From Paenibacillus alkaliterrae (GTDB taxonomy: Bacteria > Bacillota > Bacilli > Paenibacillales > Paenibacillaceae): a DNA stretch of 64,000 bases. The DNA lies in contig NZ_JAKGAP010000022.1 of NCBI RefSeq assembly GCF_021532375.1, positions 57,290 through 121,289 of the forward strand. Direction: 5' to 3'. Below the pieces are notes generated by a model that was not told the DNA's origin, did not search any database, and saw only the letters and a list, made by a program, of their open reading frames with translations. Position 1 is the first letter of the stretch. Every line of letters begins with the position of its first letter. The position numbers were made by a program, and so were the translations under genes. Of this stretch, positions 24,527-33,259 are shown in pieces.

Positions 24527-25436
24527 CGACCTACAGCGAGCAGATAAATACCTGCGCGGGCTCGAAGATGAAACCGTCAAGGAGATCATCAAGGCGTACA
24601 ACGAAGCACTGAAACAGGTGAAGGCCGAGCTTACAGCGATGTATCAGCGATTCGGTGAGGGTGTGACTCACATCGATATGGCTAAGTTTGGCCGGCTGCA
24701 GAAGCTCGAACGTGAGATCTCAGCGATCCTCATCAGCGCTACCGGCAAGAATGCCAGGACGCTTATGCGGTCATTGGTCGAGATCTACGATGAGTCGCTG
24801 CTGTATACCGGCTTTGCCGTCGAACGAGAAACGCAGATGAAACTTGCTTATACCCGAGTGAACCAAAACGTGGTGATCGCTGCCATTCAGAATCCCGTCA
24901 GCGGCCTCACGTTGGCGCATACGCTGCGGAAGAACCGGCAGGAGATTATCAGCCGCATCCAGCGCGAGATCACGCAGGGGTTAATTCTGGGCGAGGGATA
25001 CAAGAAGATGTCTAAGCGCATAACAGAAGCTTTTAACGGCGATGCGGTCAAGGCCGTCAGAGTCGTAAGCACTGAAGCGCACCGGGTCGCGATGCATGCG
25101 CGCTTGGACGGGATCAAACATGCAGCAAGCAAAGGCGTACAGATGGTTAAAGTGTGGGATGCTTCGCTGGACAGCAAAACACGACCAGCTCACCAGAAGC
25201 TGGACGGTAAGAAGATACCCATCGATGCTGACTTTGAAAGCTCGGCAGGCGGCAAAGGTCCGGCACCGGGCAGCATGCGTAAGGCAGCTGATGATGTTAA
25301 CTGCCGCTGCTCAATCCGGACGGAGATCCAAGGATATGAAGCACACATACGTCGGGCAAGGAATGAACAGACCGGACGAACAGAAGTGATTCCTTATACG
25401 ACGTACGAGGAATGGAAAAAGAATCGAATTTCTTAA
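24513..25436 (+). CDS. Minor head protein, SPP1 gp7/Mu F-like
   Basis: This 307-aa protein overlaps the portal gene by 14 bp. The C-terminal half has the head-morphogenesis domain: VSTEAHRVAMHARLDGIKHA, WDASLDSKTRPAHQKLDGK and the final DDVNCRCSIR, which contains paired cysteines. In SPP1, gp7 associates with the portal and enters the head in few copies, helping DNA ejection. The first 100 residues are helical. Confidence 0.9.
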   Translation: MSLNDDLQRADKYLRGLEDETVKEIIKAYNEALKQVKAELTAMYQRFGEGVTHIDMAKFGRLQKLEREISAILISATGKNARTLMRSLVEIYDESLLYTGFAVERETQMKLAYTRVNQNVVIAAIQNPVSGLTLAHTLRKNRQEIISRIQREITQGLILGEGYKKMSKRITEAFNGDAVKAVRVVSTEAHRVAMHARLDGIKHAASKGVQMVKVWDASLDSKTRPAHQKLDGKKIPIDADFESSAGGKGPAPGSMRKAADDVNCRCSIRTEIQGYEAHIRRARNEQTGRTEVIPYTTYEEWKKNRIS

Positions 25437-25437
25437 C

Positions 25438-25470
25438 GGGCCGAGGGTGAGGATCCTTTGGCCCTTCCTT
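25438..25470 (+). terminator. Hairpin after the minor head gene
   Basis: GGGCC-N17-GGCCC is followed by TTCCTTTT. It may reduce read-through or protect mRNA between the packaging and capsid genes. The stem is only 5 bp. Confidence 0.45.
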
Positions 25471-25547
25471 TTGCTCGTTGGCCGGAGCATAACGGCTGCC
25501 CATGGCGGCGGGTTACGCCATAAAAACCAAATGGGAGTGGTAAAGAA

Positions 25548-26174
25548 ATGGATTTGAAAGAGCTGTTAGGCGAAGAGCTATATAAGCAGGTCATAGAAAA
25601 GCTAGGCGACAAGCATAAGGTGGCTGTTATCTCCGATGGTAACTGGATCCCGAAAGATACCTTTAACCAGGTGAACGAAGCCAAGAAGCAGCTTGAAACT
25701 GATCTGAAAGATCGCGACAAGCAGCTGACCGATCTGAAGAAGAGCGCCGGCGATAACGAGACGTTGAAACAGCAGATCAGCGTTCTCCAGGAGGACAACA
25801 AAAAGAGCGCCGGTGACTACGAGGCCAAGATAAAGGATATGAAAGTGGCCGCGGCGATCGAGAAGGCGCTGGGAGCTGCTAACGCTAAGTTCCCGGATCT
25901 GCTGCTCAGTAAAGTCGACAAAGCAAAGATCGAGCTGCTGCAGGATGATACCGTGCGGGGTCTGGAAGATCAGATCAAAACGCTGAAAGAGTCGTACAAG
26001 GAGCTGTTCGGAGAGGACAAACTCACAGGCGGAAATCCTGGTAAAGGTAACAACCCTAACCATGCTGGGACTAAAAATCCTTGGAAGAAAGAGAGCTTTA
26101 ACCTGACGGAGCAGGGAAGGCTTCTTCGAGATGACCCTGCCTTGGCTAATGAATTAATGGCCGCTGCGAAGTAA
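25548..26174 (+). CDS. Scaffolding protein, GP20 family
   Basis: The 208-aa protein has an N-terminal short motif (MDLKELLGEELYKQVIEKLG), a long central coiled coil (about 45-120) rich in Lys, Asp and Gln, a KFPDLLLSKVDKAKIEL segment and a basic disordered C-terminus. This is the phage GP20 minor-structural/scaffold pattern. It would guide capsid assembly, then leave. The major capsid gene follows after one short gene. Confidence 0.9.
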   Translation: MDLKELLGEELYKQVIEKLGDKHKVAVISDGNWIPKDTFNQVNEAKKQLETDLKDRDKQLTDLKKSAGDNETLKQQISVLQEDNKKSAGDYEAKIKDMKVAAAIEKALGAANAKFPDLLLSKVDKAKIELLQDDTVRGLEDQIKTLKESYKELFGEDKLTGGNPGKGNNPNHAGTKNPWKKESFNLTEQGRLLRDDPALANELMAAAK

Positions 26175-26201
26175 AGATGACGATAAGGAGGATGACATAC
26201 C

Positions 26202-26387
26202 ATGCCACGTGTTCCTCGTACGTTGCAAAGAGTCTATGACACTAACCGTGACGGCAAGATCGATAGTGCTGCTCTCCCTAAAATTGCAGCACAGGCAGAT
26301 ACCACTGCCGTGGATTTAGCGGCGCTTAGAGTCGATTTTAATGCCTTGCTGGCCAAGTTGAGAGCTTCTGGCTACATGAACCAGTAA
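26202..26387 (+). CDS. Small head decoration/fibre-like protein with EF-hand-like loop
   Basis: The 61-aa protein sits between scaffold and major capsid genes, where SPP1 carries its decoration protein gene. Residues 13-21 (DTNRDGKID) form a near-perfect calcium-binding loop. The C-terminal LAALRVDFNALLAKLRASG resembles the end of phage head-fibre proteins. AAGGAGG precedes it. Calcium binding and capsid decoration are inferred. Confidence 0.65.
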   Translation: MPRVPRTLQRVYDTNRDGKIDSAALPKIAAQADTTAVDLAALRVDFNALLAKLRASGYMNQ

Positions 26388-26416
26388 AAATTTAAACGAA
26401 ATGGAAGTGTTGAATC

Positions 26417-27370
26417 ATGCCAAAAACACAAATTGCTGACGTAATCGTTCCGCAAGTATTCAATCCATATGTCATTCAGCGTACGATGGAGCTTTCCGCG
26501 CTATCTCAAAGCGGAATCATCTCCAACAACTCCGAGCTGGACGCACTGGCAGCCGGTGGCGGTAAACTCATTAACATGCCGTACTGGAACGACCTGACCG
26601 GCGATGACGAGGTGCTTTCCGATAGCGGAGCATTGACACCTCAGAAAATCACTACTGGCCAAGACGTAGCGGCGTTATTCCTGCGCGGTAAAGCGTGGTC
26701 TGCTAATGACCTGGCTCACGTTCTGGCAGGAGCAGATCCAATGGCCGCAATCGGCGACTTGGTAGCTGCGTTCTGGGCCCGTAAACGCCAGGCGCATTTG
26801 TTCGCGATGTTGAAGGGCGTGTTTGCTGCCGCATCAATGTCCGGCAACGTACATGATATCTCGGCTAACGCAGGGACTGCAGCTGTGCTTGGCGGTGAGA
26901 CGTTCATCGATGCACAGACGAAGCTTGGCGATGCTGCAGGCGGACTGACAGGTTTCTCGATGCACTCCGCTGCATATGCGCTGCTCAAGAAACAGAACTT
27001 GATCGAGACGGTAAAGGACAGCGAGGGCAACGAGATTGAGATGTATATGAAAAAACGCGTCATCGTTGATGACGGTCACCCTGTAGCAGCTGGCGTTTAT
27101 ACGTCGTACCTATTTGGACAAGGGGCGATCGGCCTGGGCAACGGTATGGCTAAGTATCCGACAGAAACGGATCGCGATAAGCTTGCCGGTGATGACATCC
27201 TGATCAACCGTCAGTCGTACATCCTCCATCCGCGCGGCGTAAAGTTCAACGCTGCATCGGTGGCTGGTTCGACTCCGACGAACCTTGAGTGCGAAGCAGC
27301 TGCGAACTGGACGCGGGTTTACGATAACAAAGCGATCCGTATCGTTAGATTCGTTTATAAATTGGCTTAA
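26417..27370 (+). CDS. Major capsid protein
   Basis: The 317-aa product has the pattern of HK97-fold coat proteins of SPP1-like phages: IADVIVPQVFNPYVIQRTME at the start, GGGKLINMPYWNDLTGDDEV, ALFLRGKAWSANDLAHVLAG, a FSMHSAAYALLKKQNLIE segment, and the final GVKFNAASVAGSTPTNLE. It forms the shell. It follows the scaffold and decoration genes in the standard order. Confidence 0.93.
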   Translation: MPKTQIADVIVPQVFNPYVIQRTMELSALSQSGIISNNSELDALAAGGGKLINMPYWNDLTGDDEVLSDSGALTPQKITTGQDVAALFLRGKAWSANDLAHVLAGADPMAAIGDLVAAFWARKRQAHLFAMLKGVFAAASMSGNVHDISANAGTAAVLGGETFIDAQTKLGDAAGGLTGFSMHSAAYALLKKQNLIETVKDSEGNEIEMYMKKRVIVDDGHPVAAGVYTSYLFGQGAIGLGNGMAKYPTETDRDKLAGDDILINRQSYILHPRGVKFNAASVAGSTPTNLECEAAANWTRVYDNKAIRIVRFVYKLA

Positions 27371-27430
27371 TAGTTTGGGCGTTATGGGAGGGGCAGAGAT
27401 GCCCTTCTCAACCATTTCAGAAGGGGGCGC

Positions 27431-27709
27431 ATGAGTATGTCGGCAACAGCCTATCAACGAATGAGGCGCGTAAATGCGCTGCGCGAGGAATCGAAAGAAC
27501 TGGGGATCGAAGGTTACGAGCAGCTGGAAGAGGCGGATCTGCGAGCTGCTATCGAGAAAGCATTGAAACCTCCGGAGCAGGGGTCAGCACAATTAGACGA
27601 GGAGCAAATTCGCGCACGAGCGAAGGAGCTCGGTATCGGTAACTGGTATAACAAAGGATTGGATCGGCTGCTTGAAGAGATCGCTGAAAAAGAAGGTGGA
27701 GCAGAATGA
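27431..27709 (+). CDS. Small protein with Rho-N/SAP-like repeats
   Basis: This 92-aa charged helical protein contains two similar segments, LREESKELGIEGYEQLEEADL and IRARAKELGIGNWYNKGLDRL, that resemble Rho N-terminal or SAP-like helix-extended-loop-helix units. Similar small proteins occur after capsid genes in phages. Its function is unknown. It overlaps the next start by 4 bp. Confidence 0.65.
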   Translation: MSMSATAYQRMRRVNALREESKELGIEGYEQLEEADLRAAIEKALKPPEQGSAQLDEEQIRARAKELGIGNWYNKGLDRLLEEIAEKEGGAE

Positions 27710-28215
27710 ACGGACTACCAGCAGGTGCTTTTAACCCCGTAACAGGGAAACTGCTTACCGAACTATCGGGGAGAAAAGCGAAAGTAGAAAAACAGTCCTA
27801 TGACCAAGTGTTAAATGTAGTAGCTAATGGGAGTGTTTATTTTAATTATACACCCCCGGCAGGAGAACTATGGCGCCTTAAACTCCTACGGATCTACGTT
27901 CCTGCTCCTGCTTCAGCGACATCTGGAGAGCATGAGGTATCTGTCGTATTGGATTCCGATGGAAACAATTATCATAACGGAGTTATATTTTTGAAAAGCG
28001 GTTATGCTGGCGCGATCAGTTCGTTTTACAATGTGATCGAAATTGCATCGTTAAATAAAATTCCAGCAACCGAAATCGCACAAATGCAAGCTATGCAAAA
28101 CATAGTTGCAACTAACGCCCAACCATTCAGCATTAATTACATCAACCGTACTAACGTAACACAATCTCAGACGGCAATTATTCGAATGGTCCGGGAGGTA
28201 GAATACATTGTATAG
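27706..28215 (+). CDS. Structural-module protein, unknown function
   Basis: The 169-aa product is beta-rich (GSVYFNYTPPAGELWRLKLLRIYVP; EHEVSVVLDSDGNNYHNGVIFL) with no membrane segment, and looks like a virion surface or adsorption protein fold. I do not recognise a family. Base composition near 27700-28230 is somewhat AT-richer than adjacent genes by eye, so it may be a later addition. Confidence 0.65.
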   Translation: MNGLPAGAFNPVTGKLLTELSGRKAKVEKQSYDQVLNVVANGSVYFNYTPPAGELWRLKLLRIYVPAPASATSGEHEVSVVLDSDGNNYHNGVIFLKSGYAGAISSFYNVIEIASLNKIPATEIAQMQAMQNIVATNAQPFSINYINRTNVTQSQTAIIRMVREVEYIV

Positions 28216-28327
28216 TGTAGGTGACATTTATGACGTGGACGGGAAGCAATATCAAGTTACGGATGTAACGGAACAAGTCTATGAAGACGGTTCTAAAGTG
28301 ATTACGGTTGCTTCAAAAGCTGTGTAA
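28208..28327 (+). CDS. 39-aa small protein in head module
   Basis: TTG 28208 to TAA 28325-28327, preceded by GGGAGG 9 bp upstream, encodes a beta-hairpin-like peptide (YSVGDIYDVDGKQYQVTDVT). Good start signals and a position between structural genes support it. Function is unknown. Confidence 0.55.
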   Translation: MYSVGDIYDVDGKQYQVTDVTEQVYEDGSKVITVASKAV

Positions 28328-28370
28328 CTAACGAAGTTCGATAGTTAAAGAGCGGAGGGAGGTAAACTGA

Positions 28371-28928
28371 TTGATCGCTACACTGGCAGAGGTTAAAAGT
28401 ATTCTCCAGATCATTGATACGAGCAAGGATAGCGTCATTAATGCGTTATTGCCGAGCGTCGAACGATTTATCTTGGATTGGACCAGGAATCAATTTAAGC
28501 AAACGAAAGTCCGCATACAGGGTAAAGGAATCTCTTTCGATGCGACTACAAAGGCGATTCTCGATAGCGCGGGCGGGTTCGTTTTGCGTAAGTTCGCTCC
28601 TGGTATTCAGATCGTCGTAGAAGGCAGCCTGTTAAACGATGGCGTGTATAAAATCAATACGGTTACGGCGACTCAGTTAACATTAACCCCTGAATCCGTT
28701 CTGAAGGCCGAGTCCGCCGGTGAATATGTGACGATTACGATGGTCAGCTACCCCGCATCACTTAAGCTGGATGTCGCTAGTATGATTTCTTTCGCGATGG
28801 CCAAAGCGAATAAAGAAGGCATTCAGAGTGAATCGCTGGGAGATTACTCCGTTACTTTCACCGATGCCTCCACGTATCCTGGGGTTATTCTTAGCCGGCT
28901 GAGGCCCTATCGCAAGGTGGGATGGTAA
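28371..28928 (+). CDS. Head-tail connector protein, gp15-like
   Basis: The 185-aa protein has the connector pattern: N-terminal helices (TLAEVKSILQIIDTSKDSVI, LLPSVERFILDWT), but also an inserted beta-rich part (about 45-120) longer than most family members, then the final SFAMAKANKEGIQSESLGDYSVTF typical of these adaptors. It likely binds the portal after packaging. TTG 28371 follows GGGAGG. It overlaps the next gene by 7 bp. Confidence 0.82.
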   Translation: MIATLAEVKSILQIIDTSKDSVINALLPSVERFILDWTRNQFKQTKVRIQGKGISFDATTKAILDSAGGFVLRKFAPGIQIVVEGSLLNDGVYKINTVTATQLTLTPESVLKAESAGEYVTITMVSYPASLKLDVASMISFAMAKANKEGIQSESLGDYSVTFTDASTYPGVILSRLRPYRKVGW

Positions 28929-29245
28929 TGGCGATTGAGGACTACTTCAAACCAGGTATAGTTGTTGAGCGTAGCGTCACCACCAAGAAGGCCTCCGGTG
29001 CGGTTCAACAGACTTGGGCAACCCATCTAACCATCGCGGGCCGCATACGTCCGTTGGGCGGAAATGAACGGCTTTCAGGCAACAGGGAAACGCTATATGC
29101 CACTCATAGGCTGTACTGTTCACCGGCTGACATCGCCGTAAAAGATCGGGTGAATGAGAACGGCACGATATATGACATTCGCTATGTTCGATCCCCGATG
29201 GGGTTCGGACGATTCCTCGAAATCGATTTGGAGTTGGTGCAGTGA
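28922..29245 (+). CDS. Head closure/stopper protein, gp16-like
   Basis: This 107-aa protein has the head-tail joining pattern: VERSVTTKKASGAVQQTWATHLTIAGRIRPL, ATHRLYCSPADIAVKDRV and IYDIRYVRSPMGFGRFLEIDLE. Such small beta-barrel proteins close the filled head and accept the tail. Start and stop overlap both neighbours, as usual in this module. Confidence 0.82.
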   Translation: MVMAIEDYFKPGIVVERSVTTKKASGAVQQTWATHLTIAGRIRPLGGNERLSGNRETLYATHRLYCSPADIAVKDRVNENGTIYDIRYVRSPMGFGRFLEIDLELVQ

Positions 29246-29646
29246 GATACGTTAGCCATACGGCTGAATTCAGAAGGAAATATCGTGAGGCCCAAGAGCG
29301 GACGCTTGAGGCGATCGGTCAAACGTCTACATCTTGGATCATTGCCGCAGCTCCAGTAGGGGAGGATGGCGGCGGGCATTATAAATCATCTATTCAGTAT
29401 GAAGTAAACCTGGAAGAGCAGAAAGTTACGGCTTACACGGATGCGCACTATGGCCCGTATCTTGAGTTCGGGACAGGCATCTATGCCGAGAACGGCCAAG
29501 GACGGAAAGATCCTTGGAGCTACAAAGACGAATCTGGAAAGTGGCATACGACACAGGGGATGCGGCCGCGGCGCATATTCCGTGTTGTCGAGGAGCGAGT
29601 AAATGATCTGGTACGACTGGCACAGGAGATGATGCGTATTGATTGA
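29242..29646 (+). CDS. HK97 gp10-like tail-joining protein
   Basis: This 134-aa product matches HK97-gp10-type proteins: IIAAAPVGEDGGGHYKSSIQYEV, TDAHYGPYLEFGTGIYAE, and a C-terminal RPRRIFRVVEERVNDLVRLAQ. They join tail to head or complete the tail end. GTG 29242 overlaps the preceding stop by 4 bp. Confidence 0.85.
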   Translation: MRYVSHTAEFRRKYREAQERTLEAIGQTSTSWIIAAAPVGEDGGGHYKSSIQYEVNLEEQKVTAYTDAHYGPYLEFGTGIYAENGQGRKDPWSYKDESGKWHTTQGMRPRRIFRVVEERVNDLVRLAQEMMRID

Positions 29647-30043
29647 TCTCACAACCATCGTTAACAGTCGCCTGGTAGCGCTAGCTGGGCACAGTCGCGT
29701 CTATCTAGAATCGGCCCCGCAGGATATTGGTAGAAACGATTACATCACATTCTGGATGCCGACGAGCCTGGAGAACGTTCGAGAGGATTTCACGCTTGAG
29801 GTGGATATCTGGGACGCCGTTACGCGATCCGGGTACGATCCGGATGCCATCGACAATCTGTCAAAAACCATCGATGGTAATGGTGATATCATCAACCCAA
29901 CAGGGCTGAACAGATACGAATACAGGAATCCAGGTGTCATCCATGCGAAGTTCTACCGCATAAACCGCTCGATGATTCCTGATCCAGATTCAAGGCTGCG
30001 GAGAAGGCAGCTGCGCTATCAAGTACAAGTTTATTTTAAATAG
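29639..30043 (+). CDS. Tail completion protein, gp17-like
   Basis: The 134-aa product lies where connector sets have the tail-completion or terminator protein. The pattern SAPQDIGRNDYITFWMPTS followed by TLEVDIWD and IDNLSKTIDGN resembles the minor-capsid/tail-terminator fold. TTG 29639 overlaps the preceding gene by 8 bp. The call rests on size, order and weak pattern. Confidence 0.75.
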   Translation: MIDLTTIVNSRLVALAGHSRVYLESAPQDIGRNDYITFWMPTSLENVREDFTLEVDIWDAVTRSGYDPDAIDNLSKTIDGNGDIINPTGLNRYEYRNPGVIHAKFYRINRSMIPDPDSRLRRRQLRYQVQVYFK

Positions 30044-30057
30044 GAGGTCATGACAAA

Positions 30058-30567
30058 ATGGTGCCAAACGATATCGTACTCGGCGACGGGGTGTTTGCTG
30101 TAGGTGGCGTGAATATCGCCCTAACGCGCGGAGGAGGTCAGTTTTTAGTAGAGCGGGAATATCGTCGGATTCAAGCCGACGGAGATTACGGTCCAGTAAA
30201 AGGCCGCATCCGAAAAATCAGCAGCGTTGCAAAATTGGTAATGAATGCGCTGGAGATCCTGCCAGCCAGCCTTCCGAAGTTTTATCCCAGTGTAAGGAAT
30301 ACAAACGCTGCTGGACCACCTATTACAGATACCATTACAGGGAAAGTCGACATTGAAACCGCTGACTATAATACGACGGTTACCTGGACAGGCAAGACAA
30401 AAGGGGGCCGCAACGTCGTCATTACGCTGGATAATGCAATTAACCTAGAAAACATCGATTGGGCTCTGACAGATAAAGATGAGCTGGTACCGCAGCTTAC
30501 CTTCACAGCCACGTATGACGAAACAACGAGAACAACAGAACCTTGGAAAATCGTATTCTCGGGTTAA
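30058..30567 (+). CDS. Major tail tube protein
   Basis: The 169-aa product is typical in size for a siphovirus tail tube subunit: GDGVFAVGGVNIALTRGGGQF near the start, KLVMNALEILPASLPKFYPS, and a C-terminal PQLTFTATYDE strand ending in WKIVFSG. It stacks in rings around the tape measure. A terminator-like hairpin follows, as often between a highly expressed tube gene and the chaperone genes. Confidence 0.88.
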   Translation: MVPNDIVLGDGVFAVGGVNIALTRGGGQFLVEREYRRIQADGDYGPVKGRIRKISSVAKLVMNALEILPASLPKFYPSVRNTNAAGPPITDTITGKVDIETADYNTTVTWTGKTKGGRNVVITLDNAINLENIDWALTDKDELVPQLTFTATYDETTRTTEPWKIVFSG

Positions 30568-30579
30568 TACAAAACATAG

Positions 30580-30610
30580 AGGGGCATCCAACACGGGTGC
30601 CCCTTATCTT
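30580..30610 (+). terminator. Terminator-like hairpin after tail tube gene
   Basis: AGGGGCA-N11-TGCCCCTT is followed by ATCTTATTT. A 7-8 bp GC-rich stem could reduce transcription into the chaperone genes, setting a high tube-to-chaperone ratio. Confidence 0.6.
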
Positions 30611-30627
30611 ATTTGGAGGGATAATTC

Positions 30628-30996
30628 ATGGCTATTGAAATCAAAGGAACGGTTTACGAAGTCCGTGAGCTCGTCTTCGAGGATGCCTTTCACCTCTCGA
30701 CCATCCTGGAGAAAACAAACTTCGATCTGAAGAACTTCAACCGGGATATCAAAGGCAAACGGCTTACAGAAGACCAGGTAAAAACTTTGGGCCTCGAGGT
30801 AGCAACTGAGATCATCGGGCACCTTATCCGGAACTACCATAAAGCCCATAAAGAAGTGAAAGAGATCCTGGCCAGTCTCATCGGTGTTTCTCCGCAAGAA
30901 TTTGCTAAGATGCCTCTTACAACGCCGGTCAAGATTATAAAGGAGCTGTCAAAGACAGTTGATCTGAAGGATTTTTTAGCCTCTGCAGTAGGTTAG
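30628..30996 (+). CDS. Tail assembly chaperone G
   Basis: The 122-aa product lies between the tube and tape measure genes, the normal place for the G chaperone. Near its end the heptamer T TTT TTA (30972-30978) is in the right phase for a -1 slip. Most ribosomes would stop at TAG 30994, making G alone. The protein is helical and charged, with MAIEIKGTVYEVRELVFEDA at the start. Confidence 0.88.
   Translation: MAIEIKGTVYEVRELVFEDAFHLSTILEKTNFDLKNFNRDIKGKRLTEDQVKTLGLEVATEIIGHLIRNYHKAHKEVKEILASLIGVSPQEFAKMPLTTPVKIIKELSKTVDLKDFLASAVG
30972..30978 (+). other. Slippery heptamer TTTTTTA for -1 frameshift
   Basis: The zero-frame codons are GAT TTT TTA GCC, matching X XXY YYZ. The -1 frame has the T domain open across the G stop codon. 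Placement at the end of G and before the tape measure is the classical one. Confidence 0.82.
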
Positions 30997-31334
30997 ATTG
31001 GATCGATGTCCACGATCTACTGCTATCGCGATATGGCAACATTGACCGGATTATGCGCATGCCCGTCCCCTCCGCTCTAAAAATGGTAGAGAAGGCAACG
31101 GAAAAGCGAGAGGAGCAGAAGTTATGGGATCTATGGCTTGCCCTTTATCCGGATATGATCATCCCGCGTCCAATGGCCAAGGGGCCTGCGCTTAAATTTG
31201 AATCGTTTGAGAGATTCAGCAGTCGATTAAAAGCACCTACAGTAAGCGCTCGATCGGCTGAAGAAATACTTGCCGAGGCGGAAGAGATCCATAGACGGAT
31301 CGCAGAGAGCAAGGAAGAGGATGTGAGCCCGTGA
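30978..31334 (+). CDS. T domain of the G-T fusion, read by -1 frameshift
   Basis: After a -1 slip at 30972-30978 the frame stays open to 31332 and adds 118 residues (LDWIDVHDLLLSRYGNIDRI; LWDLWLALYPDM; FESFERFSSRL; RSAEEILAEAEEIHRRI), giving a G-T product of about 235 aa. There is no convincing independent start before the ATGs at 31053 and 31059. The G-T protein recruits tube subunits to the tape measure. It overlaps the tape measure start by 4 bp. Confidence 0.85.
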   Translation, partial: SLCSRLDWIDVHDLLLSRYGNIDRIMRMPVPSALKMVEKATEKREEQKLWDLWLALYPDMIIPRPMAKGPALKFESFERFSSRLKAPTVSARSAEEILAEAEEIHRRIAESKEEDVSP

Positions 31335-33259
31335 AAATATTCTCTTTGTTTGGTGATTTTGCCTTAAGAGGGAACAGGCAAATAGAAGATGCCCTCCGAA
31401 ACATCGACGCGAGAGGCGAGCAAGCCGGGTCTCGTCTAGGCAACATAAGCAAAGTCGCAGGCGGGGTTGTGTTAGGGATCGCAGCGATCGGAGCCGCTGC
31501 CGTGGCAGCTCTCGGTGTGAAAGCTGTCGGTGCGGCAGACGAATTCAACAAGGCGATGAACGATCTCACCGCTGAAACCGGAGCATCGGCGGAAGAGATG
31601 GCTGAGTTTGAGGACATTGCGACTCGAATATACAACAATAACCTCGGTGAAAGCTTTGGTGATATCGCAAGTGCTATGTCAGAGGTTAAGCGTACAACAG
31701 GCTTAGCCGGTGAAGAGCTGGAGAAGGCGACAACGAACGCACTAATGCTTCGCGATACGTTCGAGATGGATGTAGCCGGCTCTGTAAATACAGCCAACTC
31801 CCTAATGAAACAGTTTGGCATCTCTTCCGATGAAGCATTTACGCTGATTGCCCAAGGAGCCCAGCAAGGAGCCAACAAAAACGGCGATCTTTTAGACGTT
31901 ATGAACGAGTACGCGCCGCAATTCGAGGCGATGGGTTTCAGTGCGGAGCAGTTTACTGACATCTTGATCCAGGGTGCGAACGACGGGGCGTTCCAGGTTG
32001 ATAAAATAGGCGACGCCATTAAGGAATTTACCATTCGATCCAAAGATCTATCCGAGGGATCTCTTGAAGCGTTCGATGCACTCGGGCTGAATGGCCAGGA
32101 GATGTCAGCGCAATTCGCCGCAGGGGGAGCGTCAGCGCAGACGGCTTTTCAGCAGGTCATGTCAGCACTGAGTACGGTTGAGGATCCACTGCAGAAGAAT
32201 GCAATTGGCGTGGCGCTATTCGGTACTCAGTTTGAGGATTTAGAAGCCACCGCGATCACTTCGCTGGCTAACGTCGAGAGCCAAACCAACATGGCAGGCG
32301 ACACGTTGGCGAAAATAAATGAGGTTAAATACGATACCTTCGGCGAAGCGCTGCAGGGGATCGGACGAAATCTTGAGACAGGCATCTTACTCCCTCTCGG
32401 TGAAAAAATCCTTCCGATTCTCGAAACATTTGCTGATTGGATCATCGACCACATGCCGGAGATTCAGGACTTCATCGATAAAGCTTTCACCAGAGCAGGC
32501 GGAGTACTTAGCGGTTTCGGGGATACTTTCACATGGCTGAAGGATGAAATCATCGGGCCGATACTAGATTGGGCGGTCCCTTTCTTCGAAGAGACGCTTG
32601 GCGAAATTAAGGCATTTTGGGAAGAGAACGGTGCGGACATTGAGGAATCAGTACGTACTGTAATGGGTTTTATCGAAACCACATTTGATTACGTCATGCC
32701 ACATATCCAAGGCGTTGTTGAGGTCACCGTCGGTACAATTATTGATGTGATTTCAGGACTTACAAAAGTCGTTACCGGCGTCATTAAGATTCTGAATGGG
32801 ATATTCACCGGAGACTGGAAGAAAGTATGGCAGGGCGCTGTTGATATCTTCGAAGGGATTTGGAGAAGTATCGAGGGCATCGTTAAAGGGGTCATCAACA
32901 CAGTTATTAATCAAGTTAACAGTATGATTCGCGGCCTAAATAAGATTGATATCGATATCCCGGACTGGGTTCCGGGCATGGGCGGTAAGAGCTTTGGCAT
33001 TAACATAGCAACCATCCCGATGCTGGCCAAAGGTACCGATAACTTCAAAGGCGGTCTCGCGATCGTAGGCGAGAGAGGTGCAGAGCTGGTTAACCTCCCG
33101 AGGGGCAGCCAAGTCATACCACATGGTGAGACGAAAGATATCCTTGGCACGCCAAAGTACATTCAGACCCACATCTACCTGGACAAAAAGGAAATTGCTA
33201 ATGCTGTGAGTGAAGCGCAGTACCAGGATCTGCGTATGCTGTCGAGGGGGGACAAGTAA
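31331..33259 (+). CDS. Tail tape measure protein
   Basis: The 642-aa protein has the TP901-type tape measure pattern: a hydrophobic segment near 40-70 (VVLGIAAIGAAAVAALGVKA), FNKAMNDLTAETGASAEEMAE, TTGLAGEELEKATTNALMLR, long helical middle, hydrophobic region near 400-560, and GGLAIVGERGAELVNLPRG near the end. It sets tail length and probably takes part in DNA entry. GTG 31331 overlaps the T stop by 4 bp. Confidence 0.95.
   Translation: MKIFSLFGDFALRGNRQIEDALRNIDARGEQAGSRLGNISKVAGGVVLGIAAIGAAAVAALGVKAVGAADEFNKAMNDLTAETGASAEEMAEFEDIATRIYNNNLGESFGDIASAMSEVKRTTGLAGEELEKATTNALMLRDTFEMDVAGSVNTANSLMKQFGISSDEAFTLIAQGAQQGANKNGDLLDVMNEYAPQFEAMGFSAEQFTDILIQGANDGAFQVDKIGDAIKEFTIRSKDLSEGSLEAFDALGLNGQEMSAQFAAGGASAQTAFQQVMSALSTVEDPLQKNAIGVALFGTQFEDLEATAITSLANVESQTNMAGDTLAKINEVKYDTFGEALQGIGRNLETGILLPLGEKILPILETFADWIIDHMPEIQDFIDKAFTRAGGVLSGFGDTFTWLKDEIIGPILDWAVPFFEETLGEIKAFWEENGADIEESVRTVMGFIETTFDYVMPHIQGVVEVTVGTIIDVISGLTKVVTGVIKILNGIFTGDWKKVWQGAVDIFEGIWRSIEGIVKGVINTVINQVNSMIRGLNKIDIDIPDWVPGMGGKSFGINIATIPMLAKGTDNFKGGLAIVGERGAELVNLPRGSQVIPHGETKDILGTPKYIQTHIYLDKKEIANAVSEAQYQDLRMLSRGDK

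Noticed and set aside
31237..32043. 268-codon minus-strand ORF inside the tape measure gene
   Set aside because: Ser/Ala-rich shadow of a clear coding gene, without its own ribosome site or known motif.
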